Origin: Cucumis sativus
Lineage: Eukaryota > Streptophyta > Magnoliopsida > Cucurbitales > Cucurbitaceae
Direction of reading: 5' to 3'
Assembly (NCBI RefSeq): GCF_000004075.3
Contig: NC_026660.2
Span: forward strand, 10,912,001 to 10,976,000
DNA length: 64,000 bases
The notes under the pieces: generated by a model
Seen by the model: the letters and a program-made list of their open reading frames with translations, nothing else
Databases searched by the model: none
Told to the model about the DNA's origin: nothing
In this document: in pieces, positions 22,452 to 34,135 of the stretch
Position numbering within the stretch: position 1 is the stretch's first letter
Layout of the letters: the number at the start of each line of letters is the position of its first letter
Position numbers and translations under genes: made by a program

Positions 22452-25400
22452 ATGAAGGTTTGATCCTTTCTCTGATATCTTCTTTCTTCTGTGTTCTACT
22501 TAGTTGTTGTTTTACAGCCTAATCATCTAATTGGGAGAACTTTTTCGTTTTCTTTTCTAGGATAAGTACTTTAATTAATTTAGTTAGATAAAATGAAAGC
22601 TAAATTTTGTACCTGCCAATATGATTGAAGATGTTGGTTTACTGTCGTCCATCTTTTGCACTTGCAAAATATCATGCAGGGCTAACTCTCCCTTCTTTAG
22701 TATTTATAAATACTTAGAAAGTCGATTCAGACATGTTTTTAAACACTATTGAAGGGTTATTGAAAATTTTGATTTTTAAAAAATGAGCTAGTGGTGATGA
22801 AGTTTGATCTAGAAACGGAAACGCTAGAGCTAAGTTGAGTAAAAAATTTGAAGGTTCATGAAACAAGATCCCACTCTCACACTCACGGTGCTGGTGAAGA
22901 AGAAAAGATAATGACAAGGAAGCAGAAGGCAGAGAGCAAGACGCATGAAAATGAACAATCACCTAAGAAAATTAAGTCTGAAGATGAGAATGGCCGGGCC
23001 AACGGAAAGTCCGAAGCGTCCGACCTCACCAAAGAATTTGAAGAGTTCTGTAAGGCTACTAGAGAGAGTCTTTCCATTGATCAAATGAAAGAGATTCTAC
23101 AAATGAATGACCAAGATTCCACAGGTCCTGACTATGAAATTGCTTCTAAATGGTATAGCATTAATACAGTTTTATTTACCCTTATAGCATTCGAATCATT
23201 CTTTTTCATTCTTGTATCTTCCTGAGATTGTTTTCACATTGACAGTCAAGACTTGCTGTTCTATGGTGCACTAGAAACATGCCCTGTTTGTAGAGGGAGA
23301 CTGGTATTTGATGGGAAACGTTATGTTTGTAATGGATTTCTAAGTGAATGGTCTACTTGTACCTTCAAAACAAAGGATCCACCAAGGAGAAATGAAACCA
23401 ACAAGTTACCTGAATCAGTCTTGAATTCTCCTGTTTCAGATGTACCCCTCCATTTCCTCCACTTGTTTCTTCTTTCAATTGAGCTCAAAATCATCATACC
23501 AACTGTTCATTCATTGATCTCTGTTTCTTTGTGGTGTAGTTGATAAAGAAGTATCAGAATCCTAGTCAACGTCCTAAGAGAAATCTTGGACAGTCAGATA
23601 AACCCTTCTCTGGAATGACAATTTCACTCTCTGGTCGTCTTTCGAGAACTCATGTAAGTGTGTGGATTGAGATTGAGCTTTTATGGCACAAGTTTTCTTA
23701 TCATTAACAAGTTTCCAATGGTTATACCACAGCATTACTGGAGAAAAGAAATTGAGAAGCATGGAGGGACTGTCAACAATTCTGTTATTGGTATACCATA
23801 TCTTTTGTTCTCATCAAGTCCTTAGTTGTTGTCTTCACTGTTATTGCTGGCAGGGTTTATGAACAAATCTGTGCAGGTGTCAGTTGCTTGGTTGTCTCGC
23901 CTGCTGAGAGAGAGCGCGGTGGATCTTCCAAAGTTGCAGAAGCAGTGTGGGTTTCTTCCCTACTATCCAACATAAATGCAGTTTAAGGGCTGTTTAGTTT
24001 TCAAATTTTCAAACCATGGCAAGTGCAAGGGCTAATGGCCTTTGAAAGTACCAAACAGACATTGAATGTGGCTCAACAAAGTTCCTCAACGGAGAAACAA
24101 TTCAGTTTTTTGCTTTGCAAATCAAAATTTAGTTAGCTAGAAGATGAATGTTTTTCATGTCCTGCTCTCTCAATAAGCGTTAATGTTTTCTCACAGTGAG
24201 AGAGGCATACGAGTCATACGGGAAGCTTGGCTGCTTGACAGCATTGAGAAGCAAGAAGCTCAGCCCTTGGAAGCTTATGATGTCGTAACGGATCTTGCGG
24301 TTGAAGGCAAAGGGATCCCTTGGGACAAACAAGATCCATCTGAAGAGGCACTTGAATCCCTCACAGCAGAAGTACGCATATAATTTGAACAAATAGTAGG
24401 TGAATACATGAAGTTCCTATTGGTTTACGTCTACATATGCCGTGCAGCTCAAGTTATATGGAAAGAGAGGCGTTCACAAGGATACCAAACTACAAGAACA
24501 AGGCGGAGAGATATTTGAGAAGGATAGGATCTTGTATAATTGTGCCTTTTCACTTTGCGATCAAGGCCGAGGACTCAACGAGTAGCATACCGAACTTCTC
24601 TCCAGAAACTTCTGCATTCATTAATTTTTTCCAGTTGATTCTTATCCACGAGCTTTTGTTGTAGGTATTGTATTACTCAACTGATCAAAGTACCTGATAA
24701 AAACTTGCATCTGTTCTATAAGAAAGGAAAAGTTGGTGACGATCCCAATGCAGAAGAAAGGTTAGAGGAATGGGAAAATGAAGGAAATGCTGTAAAGGAA
24801 TTTGTGAGGCTGTTTAAGGAAATAACTGGAAATGAATTCGAGCTGTGGGAAAGGGAGAAGAAGTTTGAGAAGAAACGCGGGTCTTTCCATCCAATTGATA
24901 TGGTATAATCCTAGTTTTTCTGGCACATCTGATCATGAGTTGGTTGTCATACGTGTTAGATATGTATACCTCTTAATTTCTGGCAATGTTAATACTTTAT
25001 AGGATGATGGTGTAGACGTGAGACACGGAGGGCTTGGTCTTAGGCAGCTAGGAATTGCAACTGTTCACAGTAAGCTTGAGCCAGAGATTGCTAACTTTAT
25101 GAAGGTTTTGTGCAGCCAAGAGATTTACAAGTAATGCTTTCCAATAATAGAACAGTGCATTTTCCTTTCCCTTTGCGGCATGTGATTGATCTCACTCTGT
25201 TGTCCTTCAACTCCAGGTACGCCCTCATGGAAATGGCACATGACCCTCCTGAATTACCAATGGGAATGCTTTCTAAATTTCACTTGGAGAGATGTAAGCC
25301 ACCATAGCCCTTTCTTCTTCCCAGTTGTGGTTCTTCTCTTTGGTACAATAAAGGAAACATCTTTTTGCAGGTGAAGAGATCCTTCTAGAATTCATTGAGA

Positions 25401-27014
25401 AAGTAAAATCGATGAAAGAGACGGGATTCAAGGCCGAAGCTGTTTGGACAGACTATAGTAATAGATGGTTCACTCTAATGCATTCTACCAGACCTTTGAT
25501 CTTCAAGGACTATCAAGAAATAGCAGAGCATGTAAGCCTCCAACTAGGTTCTTTCTATGTTGGTGGCGAACTTCCTTTTCTTTTTGGTTCATTGTCATCT
25601 TAGCCGCCTAATTATCCAGGCTGCTGCTGTGCTGGAGGGTGTTCGAGATGTAACAGTGGCTTCACATCTCATTGGAGACATGAGTGGATCTACCATCGAT
25701 GATCCACTCTCAGATCGATATGGGAAATTGGGTGGTTCTGTTTCACTTCTGGAGAAGGATTCTGACGACTATAAAATGATTGTGAACTATCTCGAGAAAA
25801 CCTACGAACCAGTGAAAGTTGGAGACATTGTAAGAACTGGCATTCAATTAAATACTTGATAACATATTTCAAAGAATGACAGATTCTTTAAGTTTTGTGT
25901 TCTGAATGTCTCCTCTCCAGGAATATGGAGTTACTGTCGACAACATATTTTCAGTGGAATCCGCAGCACTCCCCAGCTACGGAGAGATAAAGAAACAGCC
26001 AAATAAAGTTCTCTTGTGGTGTGGTGGGTTGGCTTAATCCTGTTGCTTACCATTTAACGCCGACCATGTTTTTCCATCTAAATTTCCCAGTTTCTTGTTT
26101 TTCCATCTAAATTTCCCAATTTCTTCACAGGCACCCGAAGTTCGAATCTCTTGAGGCACTTGCACAAAGGTTTCTTGCCAGCAATATGCTCTCTTCCAGT
26201 TCCCGGTTACATGGTACTTAGAAATTGCAAGCAATGTTATCTCTTAAGCATCAAAATATACAACAAATATGAATTTGTGTTTTGCTTTGCAGTTTGGCCG
26301 AGCGATAGTGTGCTCTGATGCTGCAGCAGAGGCAGCTCGGTATGGCTTCACAGCCGTAGACAGGCCAGAAGGGTTTCTGGTCCTAGCCATTGTTTCTCTT
26401 GGGGAAGAGATCACAGAGATAACAAGCTTACCTGAGGTAGTGTATTATGAACTTGATTTTACAGCGTCCTTTCTACATTTTCAGTACAAGGTTGAATTAA
26501 CTAGCATGTGCTGGGACAGGACACAAAATTATTGGAGGAGAAGAAGATGGGAGTGAAAGCATTGGGTAGAAAGAAGACGGATGAATCAGAACACTTTGTA
26601 TGGAAGGATGAAATTAGAGTTCCCTGTGGCCCTTTGATCACTTCAGAGCACAAAGATAGCCCTCTCGAGTACAATGAGTATGCAGTCTACAACCCGAAGC
26701 AGGTATGACATTGAAGGAAACCTCATATAACAACAGAGGAAAAGAACAAAGATAGATATTTAACTATAGCAAATGTTCGATTTCTAATTATAGCGGATGT
26801 TGTGTCCTTCAGTCCAAATTATAGTGAATGTGTGTCGTTAATGAATGGAGTTGAAAAGAAAGTCTTCGCGAATAGAAAAGAACAAAGTTATTACTTCCAA
26901 TTTATTTAATTTGGTTAAGTTTATTGATACTATTACCTTTTGCAGACAAATATAAGGTTCTTGGTGGGGGTGAAGTACGAGGAGAAAGGTGTGGTAATGG
27001 ACACACAAGAATGA
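22452..27014 (+). CDS. PARP3: poly(ADP-ribose) polymerase 3-type protein
   Basis: Eighteen exons: 22452-22457, 22854-23152, 23246-23441, 23540-23653, 23733-23790, 23877-23946, 24197-24371, 24448-24581, 24665-24902, 25003-25130, 25217-25293, 25371-25531, 25620-25829, 25921-26023, 26131-26213, 26293-26436, 26520-26702 and 26946-27014. They give 815 aa, the length of Arabidopsis PARP3 (about 814). Domains: PADR1/zinc ribbon with C114-x2-C117-x12-C130-x9-C140, BRCT (about 185-280), WGR (about 305-420), PARP regulatory domain, then catalytic domain from about 600. The H-Y-E triad reads Cys656 (LLWCG), Val690 (FGRAIV) and Glu785 (YNEY), the C-V-E pattern I recall for plant PARP3, so polymer synthesis is doubtful. 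The first exon holds only ATG AAG; splicing to 22854 restores the conserved MKVHETRS start. Without it, translation could begin at ATG 22911 and lose 20 residues. Confidence 0.95.
26068..26125 (+). repeat. 29-bp tandem duplication in PARP3 intron acceptor region
   Basis: Two adjacent 29-bp units (26068-26096 and 26097-26125) differ at one base: unit 1 contains CCCAG and unit 2 CCCAA. The pair lies just before the true acceptor (CACAG, ending at 26130) of the exon that follows Cys656. The AG in unit 1 is a possible competing acceptor. Confidence 0.9.
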
Positions 27015-27575
27015 AAGGAAACTGAAGCAGATGTTTGTTAAAGCATGCCTGCATATTTCTCTACTTCTTTTGCACTTCTTTTGTGTAGGTGTGTTGGCTT
27101 TTTTGCCACTGGACATAAGTTGAAGCTTGCAAGGAATCTGTTTGATTCACATCATAATGTAGATATGATCAAATCTCTAATCCGGAGTTTTTTCCTGTCT
27201 TTGTTAGATCAGCTTAGTTTGAAAGAGAATCTGAACACCAATATAACGTTGTTAAAAAGTCGACAACTTTGACAATAGAATCAATCTTCTATTGATTCTC
27301 CCCTTCCCTTGCATTTAATCGGTATTAAGATTTCATTCTTGATAACTATTCCAAATCATAATCATACACGCTCCAAATTCTATCATGTGCTAAAAAGTTG
27401 AAAAGCATTGTACAAAGGATAGCCCAACAGTACCAGAAGCACCAAAGAACAACTTTTTCTTTGCGACCAGTCATTGGACAGCCTAACGAACCGACTATAC
27501 ATACCAAAAAAGAATGAAACAAGTTATCTAACCAACATCAGAATCACTGATTTCTCCAATCTACACCAACCAAAA
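27015..27575. other. convergent intergenic region, PARP3 to GT29 gene
   Basis: The 3' flanks of two convergent genes meet here. A perfect 9-bp inverted repeat with a 5-base loop occurs at 27277-27299 (AGAATCAAT/ATTGATTCT). No other gene is supported. Confidence 0.6.
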
Positions 27576-28742
27576 TCATTGATATAAAACGGTTGGAGGT
27601 ACCTTAAACTTGTCCGACAAGAAAGGTATTCTCTGTGGCCTGGAAATCAGATCGTAATAGAAAGCATACTCTGCCTCGTAATCGTGTAGACTCAGTTCAG
27701 CTTTCTGGTTTGTGTGATAATGATGTTTTGCTGAAACCGATTTTCCAAATCCAAATATACTAACTTTGTCACAAATTCCTACCGCCAACATGACAGCTTG
27801 CATGCCGGAAGAGTAGTGGAATAAAGGACCTTCATGGGCTGAGCTCCATTCTTCCGACGACTTCCCTGTCACCTCCACGAAACGTTTGATAGAGTAGTAC
27901 TTCACAATCTTAGAGCACAGAGCATCAAAACTTGGATCTGTTACCAGCAATGGAGATTTGTGGGAGGTGTTGCAGATAGTGTAATCCATGAAATGTACAG
28001 GTTGACAAATATACATGACTGTCGGTACGTTTGGCCCATAAGGATGGCAAAAACACCCTTCTCTTCTAGCACAAAGGTGCAAGATGTTGCTATTGATGAA
28101 AGATATGTTGGTTTTAGATCCAACTTTGTTCTCATAGTTATCTGTTTTTGCGTTGTTCAATCGAATGACAACATCGTGGCTGTCAATTAGCCTCCCATAA
28201 CCACTGTTCAATAAGATTCCACTGTTTCCCACGACGGCACATGATGGGTACCTTTGATCTGAACCAACCAACTCACTGTGCTTGTCCAATGGATGTTTGA
28301 TAAGTCTTACCAGTTCTGGCATTATATCCGTCGCATACCCCTTTCTTCTCGCCCAGCCACTCAATGCTCGCCGGAAATCAAGCCAATGTCGGTAAAAAGC
28401 TGGTGAGCGGAACGTTACTGGAAAGCTATTCGAGGGCCTCGCTTTCTTGCTGTAGTGATTGAATTTTCGCCAAGTAGCGTAAGTCTTGTACGTTCTCGGA
28501 CCACCAAAGTTGGCCTCCAATAATTGCTCTATCTCTCTCTTCAACTGTGCCTCAGCCAAATCAACGGAAGCAAATTTCAGCAGTGTTGAATTGAACACAA
28601 ACGGTGGAGGTCTCGGAGTGATTACATTAGTTTCCAAATCAAAGGAAGTCAAACCACGACGGAAGATAAGGCGGAAAATGAGAGTGACGGAAAAGGTGAT
28701 GAACAGCAGCACACTGAACACTGGACGGACCGTGCGCTTCAT
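27576..28742 (-). CDS. sialyltransferase-like protein, GT29 family (SIA1/MGP2-type)
   Basis: A single uninterrupted exon of 388 aa encodes a Golgi type II membrane protein: a short basic head (MKRTVRP), one membrane anchor (about residues 8-27), then a lumenal domain. Sialyl motif L spans about 168-212 ([13 protein letters not shown]...RLNNAK...[10 protein letters not shown]), motif S about 304-332 ([22 protein letters not shown]), then HHYH at 340-343 and a VS-type HDYEAE at 353-358. Plants are generally held to lack ordinary sialic acid, so the donor and acceptor are uncertain. Relatives are linked to pollen-tube growth or to cell-wall galactosyl/Kdo-type transfer. The frame is open upstream to a TTG at 28808, but the family-like start is ATG 28742. 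It converges on PARP3. Confidence 0.92.
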   Translation of the reverse strand: MKRTVRPVFSVLLFITFSVTLIFRLIFRRGLTSFDLETNVITPRPPPFVFNSTLLKFASVDLAEAQLKREIEQLLEANFGGPRTYKTYATWRKFNHYSKKARPSNSFPVTFRSPAFYRHWLDFRRALSGWARRKGYATDIMPELVRLIKHPLDKHSELVGSDQRYPSCAVVGNSGILLNSGYGRLIDSHDVVIRLNNAKTDNYENKVGSKTNISFINSNILHLCARREGCFCHPYGPNVPTVMYICQPVHFMDYTICNTSHKSPLLVTDPSFDALCSKIVKYYSIKRFVEVTGKSSEEWSSAHEGPLFHYSSGMQAVMLAVGICDKVSIFGFGKSVSAKHHYHTNQKAELSLHDYEAEYAFYYDLISRPQRIPFLSDKFKVPPTVLYQ

Positions 28743-29485
28743 TGCGACGGACCGATTGAGGGTAATGCTAAATGAAACCGGGCATGGATTGCACAGATCT
28801 TGAACCAATATGTCTCAGATCGATTCCCAGAAAGTTCGGCATTCAAAAAGACAATAAGAGAACAGTTAAGATTCTTCAAACTTGAACTCAGAGAAAAATC
28901 CCAAAAGCGAGATTTCTGTGATTGCTTAGAGATTTCGGAAAAGCAACAAACAACAAATGAGAATACAATCTCATCGGCAGTGATAATAAAAAAGAGTAGG
29001 TAAGAAACAAGAACCGGACACCCAAAGAATCCAAACGAAAACGAAATCCCCCAAGATTCAAAATACAGAGTGAAAACATACAAAAACACACCGCACCAAA
29101 AGAGAACCGTCTCAAAGAAGAGCAACACCAAAAAGATCTACGAGAACCAGGCAGAGACAATCAATTCCCTAATTGACTACAACGAGTAACTTAACTACAA
29201 ACTTTGCTGTTAGAACTTAGAATTAGACCAACATTCCAATGTCGGTTCCAGCATGAAAGCGGTAAACAAAAGCATTCAAAGAAGATGAATGGAGTTACAG
29301 TAACAGTGAGGGACAAAGAAAAGAATCAGGAAAACCCATTAAGAAAACCAAAAGATTCTACAAACCCTAAGACAAATCCGCCGGTTCCAATGGAGAAATC
29401 ATGAGAAGCAAAGAAAGTTGGGAATCATAAGCATTGTGTTTTCCGGACGGGATTCGCCCGTCGATTTTCCGGCCATTATTACACT
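28743..29485 (-). other. 5' leader region of the GT29 gene
   Basis: Between the start codon and a TATA box lie about 740 bases with no family-like coding sequence. The open frames on both strands here match nothing I know. Such a long leader suggests a 5'UTR intron, but I could not fix its borders. Confidence 0.5.
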
Positions 29486-29495
29486 CTTTTATATA
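29486..29495 (-). promoter_or_regulatory. TATA box of the GT29 gene
   Basis: On the minus strand the sequence reads TATATAAAAG, a strong TATA box directed toward the sialyltransferase-like gene. Confidence 0.55.
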
Positions 29496-31079
29496 CACTA
29501 AAAAACTTGTATAATGTGGGAGGCAGTACATGTCAGTAACCATGTGGATGTTTCCACGTGGTCTTTCATAGATCAGACGGTTCAGATCACGCCTCTGGGT
29601 CATCAGCACCACGTTTTTGTAAATGGAACTCCCCATCATATCTATTCCCAAAATGATTAATCCAAGAAATTGTGGAGTTTTCTTCTTCTTTTTATAACCC
29701 CTAAAATAAATAGAATACCATATTAATTTGGTATAAATATGAATGTTATGTGAATTGAGTTGGAACCTTATTATTGAATAGGATTAATGTTTGTTGGTAG
29801 GGTCTTTGATCGGTAATCACCAGAGACTGCATGATTAAACCTTGTAATATAGAATTAATTAATGTTGGTGATCCATTTCTTCAAATAATTATATACAATA
29901 TGCGACAATAACAATTAATGGCGTTGCCGTATTTTAATTTATTTTTCTTGTTTTGGCGTAACAAGACGATCACTTGGGAATCATCCCCCCCTACTTTTAG
30001 CTCTAGGTTTTGGTGAAATCGATGAGGGAGGGAATATTGCTTTTTTTTTTTTTACATTTTATTACTTTTAACTTTACATTAATGATTTAGTAAACTTCAA
30101 TTCAAATCACAATTCAATTATTATTATTATTTTTTTTTGTATGGTGAAATATAAATGTCTCGGCTTAATTTTCTATCAATATCGTGAAAATGACGAATAT
30201 ATGTTTGCACACCTTACATTACTATCTTATAATAAAAAATATTTAGGTTAAATTTCTTAGAACGTCATAAAATATTATTCCAAAAAGTCAGCATGTTTTA
30301 ATTCAATGTACTTTCCTATGAGGCAGTCATCATTTTGAGTAGATAAAAGTTGGGGGAAGGCTTATTTAGCACTAAAGTAATATGATCTAATCATCTATCA
30401 AATCAAATCATAGTTAACTATACTTTTCCAAGTAAAATAATTTTAAGAAAATAGTAAACAATGTGTACCATTGTCGATCATGCTTTTGCTTTTAGTTTAA
30501 TGTTTTTAACATTTTCTAGGTATTGTAAAAAATCTCATAGAATATATACGAGATGAAATCTAATAATACCTAAAAAATATTTTTCTAAATAGTTTTAGAA
30601 GCATCCATGATTTTATTAATTGCGTGTTTAATTATATAATATAACATGTAACAAAACATATTAATGCAATATCGTGATTATATAATGAATCTTACTTGGT
30701 TTAATGGTCAAAAGAAAACGTTCTTCATGGAAGGTTCGTTTTTAGTATACAATTGTAGATTCTAGGGGGGAAAGGGTGGATCATGACAACTTTGTTTACA
30801 TGATTAATGAAAATATCATCTACTTAAAATCTAATGAAATATCTAAGCTATATTAATAACATTATCGTGAGTAATCACAATTTGCAAATTAAAAGGACAT
30901 TTGCCTGTATTCTCACGAAGAGAAGCACATCGTATTGAAAATAAGTTTAAATAGCATTTGAATATAAAACACATTTTTTTCATGAATACTTTTGGATCTT
31001 CAACTTTAATGATGTGTGAATATCTTAATGTTATGTAGTATGTGGGACCCACTTCTAATTTGAGTATAAGAAGTAAAAT
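29496..31079. other. AT-rich spacer
   Basis: No gene or element end is supported. The stretch contains poly-T (about 30042-30053) and generally A/T-rich unique-looking sequence. Confidence 0.6.
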
Positions 31080-32766
31080 TTGGCTAAGTGTTTTCAAATT
31101 TGATAAGAGGAGGCGTTTTAAAATAAGATTTAGCGATAAGAAGTTGGCGTTTGAATCAATCTAGAAAAAATGATTAAATGATAAAAGTTTATAAGGTTAA
31201 GTATAAGTTTTGTGATTAAGAAGTTACTTCGCGAGAAAGTTTTGAGAAAAGAATGATTTGTGATAGGAACTCTATAAGTCTAAACACTCACAAGAGAAAA
31301 AGTCTTCGTGAGAAATTTGGGTAGTCCGCGAGAAGAGTTATGCGTAAAGACTTTTGAAAGTTATGTTAAGTGATTAAAGCTATTCGCGAAATGAAATTAG
31401 ACGAGAAGAAAGTTTTGGGTAGGAAATATTAAATCTGATTTGAAAGAGGTTTAACGTGTAAGATTAAGGATTTAAGAATGACTAAGATAAACATTAATTT
31501 TACACATGTGGGGTTTTAACTAGGAGTCAGCAATCAGACAAGGAACTAAGGATGACTAATATGGGTTAAGGAATAATATAAATAGATGATTTGGTCATTA
31601 AGTAAGCACTAAGATTTTATTAAGGAGCTAAAATGCTGCTGTTTTGATCTTGCGAAAAAAGAAGAAAAACAAGGTGTTAAGTGCTGTGGTTTATTCCGCG
31701 AAAAGAGAAGGAATATGAGGGTCTTTGGTAAAGTTTGGTGAGTGATATGTTCTTAAAGTTATTTGTGAGTGTTCTCTTTCAAAATGTTATTTTAAAGTAT
31801 TTATATGATTTCAAACATGTTTTATAATGTTTAAAGCTTGATTTGATGACTATGATATTGATTAAGAAATGACGTTCAAACTATTTGTTGCTTCATTTGA
31901 ACGAGCTATTATGTGTATATAATGTTAAAGACAACCATGTAGAAAAGGTCTACATGGTGTAGTGAAGTCGACCAAGGTAGAAAATGACTGCATTGTGTTA
32001 GGCGGACTGAGCAACAAAGACAAATATATATGTTCTCGGATGGTGTTGATATAGTACTCTAAATGCGAGTTAATGAGACCAAACGTAGAGAACGATTCAG
32101 GATCCTTGGCGAAAGAAATGATGGTGACTAATAGGTGTTTATGGAAAATGTGTATTGACGTGATTTGCAAGTTTATCTGATTCTATTGTAAAAATGATTA
32201 TAAGCGTTTCGATATGTTTTGTGAATGATGTATTTATTGATAAACCAATTTGTGTTAAAATGTATGATATAGCAAAAATGATTTATGAAAAAATATTACA
32301 AAAATGATTTCATAAAACCTCACTAAGTTTGTTAGACTTACGTTTTAATTCTGTATTTCAGGATCAGACGTTTATGACAAGTAGAGAAGAAGGTTAAAAG
32401 GCCTGCAGCGATTTAAGAAAGCCTACCAAACGTTTAAGAGTTTTGATTAATTTTTCCTGTGTTGGCCAAGGTGTTGTAATTGTATACTATGTGTGAAACG
32501 TTTGTAGTTAATAAAGTTTAAGCTTTGGTTATGTTGACTGCGGTAAACTTTAACACCTAAAACATGATATTTAAAATATTTAACGTTTAAACATAGATTT
32601 AAGATGAATGACTTGACGTTTAATCACGTCAAAACGCTTGTTGTTGAATAAAAGTTTAAGTTGATTTTAAGCTAGGGGATAAGACCAATTTCAAGGTTTT
32701 ACGCTAAATCGCGTTCTATATGCACTACTTTCTGCGTTTTGATTGTTTGCGGATCGGGTTGTGACA
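31080..32766 (+). mobile_element. probable Ty3/gypsy LTR fragment
   Basis: The segment ends CGGATCGGGTTGTGACA, the style of gypsy/chromovirus LTR ends. Before it lies a CCTCACTAAGTTTGTTAGACTTACG block followed by TATTTCAGGATC, resembling the conserved inner part of Del/Tekay-type LTRs. It also repeats CGCGA(G/A)AA motifs (for example near 31231, 31327, 31385 and 31697). No coding region is present. The left boundary is a guess and no target duplication was found (CAACG follows the right end). Confidence 0.45.
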
Positions 32767-33516
32767 CAACGAGTATATAAGGGGGTCATGTACACTACTG
32801 CTTAGGTCCCAAAATTAAGGGTTTCCCTTTCTAAGCTTTTAATTCATTTTCTCTCAAGTTACCATTTTCAACTACTGAATTGTTTAGCAATCCTCTTTAT
32901 TTTCAACCCTAATATACCATCACTTTCACTCACGTTTTGATTTTTTCTTAGTACGGGTGTCGGTTCAACAAAGTGCTTTGGTTGTTCATATTCTTTTCTA
33001 CAAGTTTCTATATGGTAGTACTATTTATGTTTTGTAAATAGGAAAATCATTTAATGATTAATTAAGCATCGATCCATTTTTATCTTTTGTTCTTGAACTT
33101 TATGTTTGTTGATTTTTTGCACATAAATGATAAAAAGTAGTAAACAATAACACACAACTAACATAGTGCAATAATATATATGTAATATTGATTAGAGACA
33201 ATGCGATTGAAGGGTCTTGATCTCATCAATTAAAATTATTTATTTATTTATTATATTGATGTGGATGAGAATGAGAATGAGAATGAGAATGAATGAACCA
33301 AACAATAAAAGCATTATTATGTAGCAATAGAAATTTGAAATGTATAGAAGACTCATATTATTTGAATATTAATTTTATACAACCAACCCACCAATATTTT
33401 TCGAAATGCTCCACCAGGTCCCGCGCCACGCGCTGGCCCTTACCACACGAAAGAGACATATACCAAACCAAGATGAAGAAAAATAAGACAATTTTACCCC
33501 CTTTAATTTCCTTCCC
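32767..33516. other. spacer 3' of the A20/AN1 gene
   Basis: The first 60 bases after the LTR-like end include TATATAAGG. Otherwise no gene is supported. Bases from about 33390 are the likely 3'UTR of the A20/AN1 gene on the minus strand. Confidence 0.55.
33267..33290 (+). repeat. (GAGAAT)4 microsatellite
   Basis: Four exact 6-bp units, with partial units on both sides. Confidence 0.9.
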
Positions 33517-33990
33517 TCAAATCTTCTGCAGTTTCTCCCCCTTCACCACCGGATTCGCCTTCGCGATCTGCTCCTTTCCCATCTGCTTGAAGTCAAATTC
33601 ACACCCGTGTTGTTCCGGGTACCGGTGACTCCCACAATACACCATCCCACACCGGCACTTGAACCCCGTCAACCCCACGCGCCGCCTGCACGTCATACAT
33701 CGGCTCGGCTGCTGTTGTTGTCTTTCCTCCGCCGCTGCCGTCCGAACCACTTCCGTCCTCACCTCCTCTTCCTCCTCCACGCGTTGTTCCTTCGCTTCCG
33801 GTTCCGGATTTAACAACAACGACGCCGCCAGGGTTTGGTTTAAGGCTAGTTTAGCGGTGGAGGATTGTTGTTCCTTCAACTGCAGATCTCGGTAACATTT
33901 AGAACAGAAATCTCTTGTGGCGGGACTGCCAAAGAACCCGCAATTGTTCGCACAAAGCTTGGGCGCTTGGCATCTATGTTCTTCAGCCAT
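33517..33990 (-). CDS. A20/AN1 zinc-finger stress-associated protein (SAP)
   Basis: The single coding exon encodes 157 aa. An N-terminal A20 finger has C13-x3-C17-x11-C29-x2-C32. A low-complexity Glu/Gln-rich linker (about 62-95) follows. A C-terminal AN1 finger has C98, C101, C112, C114, C119, H122, H128 and C130 in the expected spacing, with the family's GLTGFKCRCG and HRYPEQHGC phrases. Such proteins act in abiotic-stress responses, with A20 binding ubiquitin and reported E3-ligase activity in some members. The short one-A20, one-AN1 layout is the common plant form. A leader intron at 34016-34135 (minus-strand donor CACAG|GTAA, acceptor TTTTAG|GTA) separates the start from upstream leader sequence. 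The member number cannot be fixed by eye. Confidence 0.94.
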   Translation of the reverse strand: MAEEHRCQAPKLCANNCGFFGSPATRDFCSKCYRDLQLKEQQSSTAKLALNQTLAASLLLNPEPEAKEQRVEEEEEVRTEVVRTAAAEERQQQQPSRCMTCRRRVGLTGFKCRCGMVYCGSHRYPEQHGCEFDFKQMGKEQIAKANPVVKGEKLQKI

Positions 33991-34015
33991 GGATTGATAA
34001 TTAAAACAACAATAC

Positions 34016-34135
34016 CTAAAATAACAAAATCTAAAAACAAACAGATCAGAAACACGAAGGAGAAGACATGGAAAAAAGAAGAAGAAGAAGAAGAAAAAAA
34101 AAAAAAAGAGTGAAAGAGAGTAATCATGAAATTAC
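34016..34135 (-). other. 5'UTR intron of the SAP gene
   Basis: On the minus strand the donor CACAG|GTAATT at 34135 and acceptor TTTTAG|GT at 34016 bound a 120-bp T-rich segment with a (TTC)n run, ending 25 bases before the ATG. Leader introns of this kind are common in plant stress genes. This is inferred from splice consensus alone. Confidence 0.55.

Noticed and set aside
28800-29160. Open frames of 67-130 codons on both strands upstream of the GT29 gene
   Set aside because: No family features, non-ATG starts in part, and the location fits a long 5' leader with a possible intron.
33601-33895. Plus-strand open frames opposite the A20/AN1 gene
   Set aside because: Shadow frames of a well-supported minus-strand zinc-finger gene with a GC-richer coding sequence.
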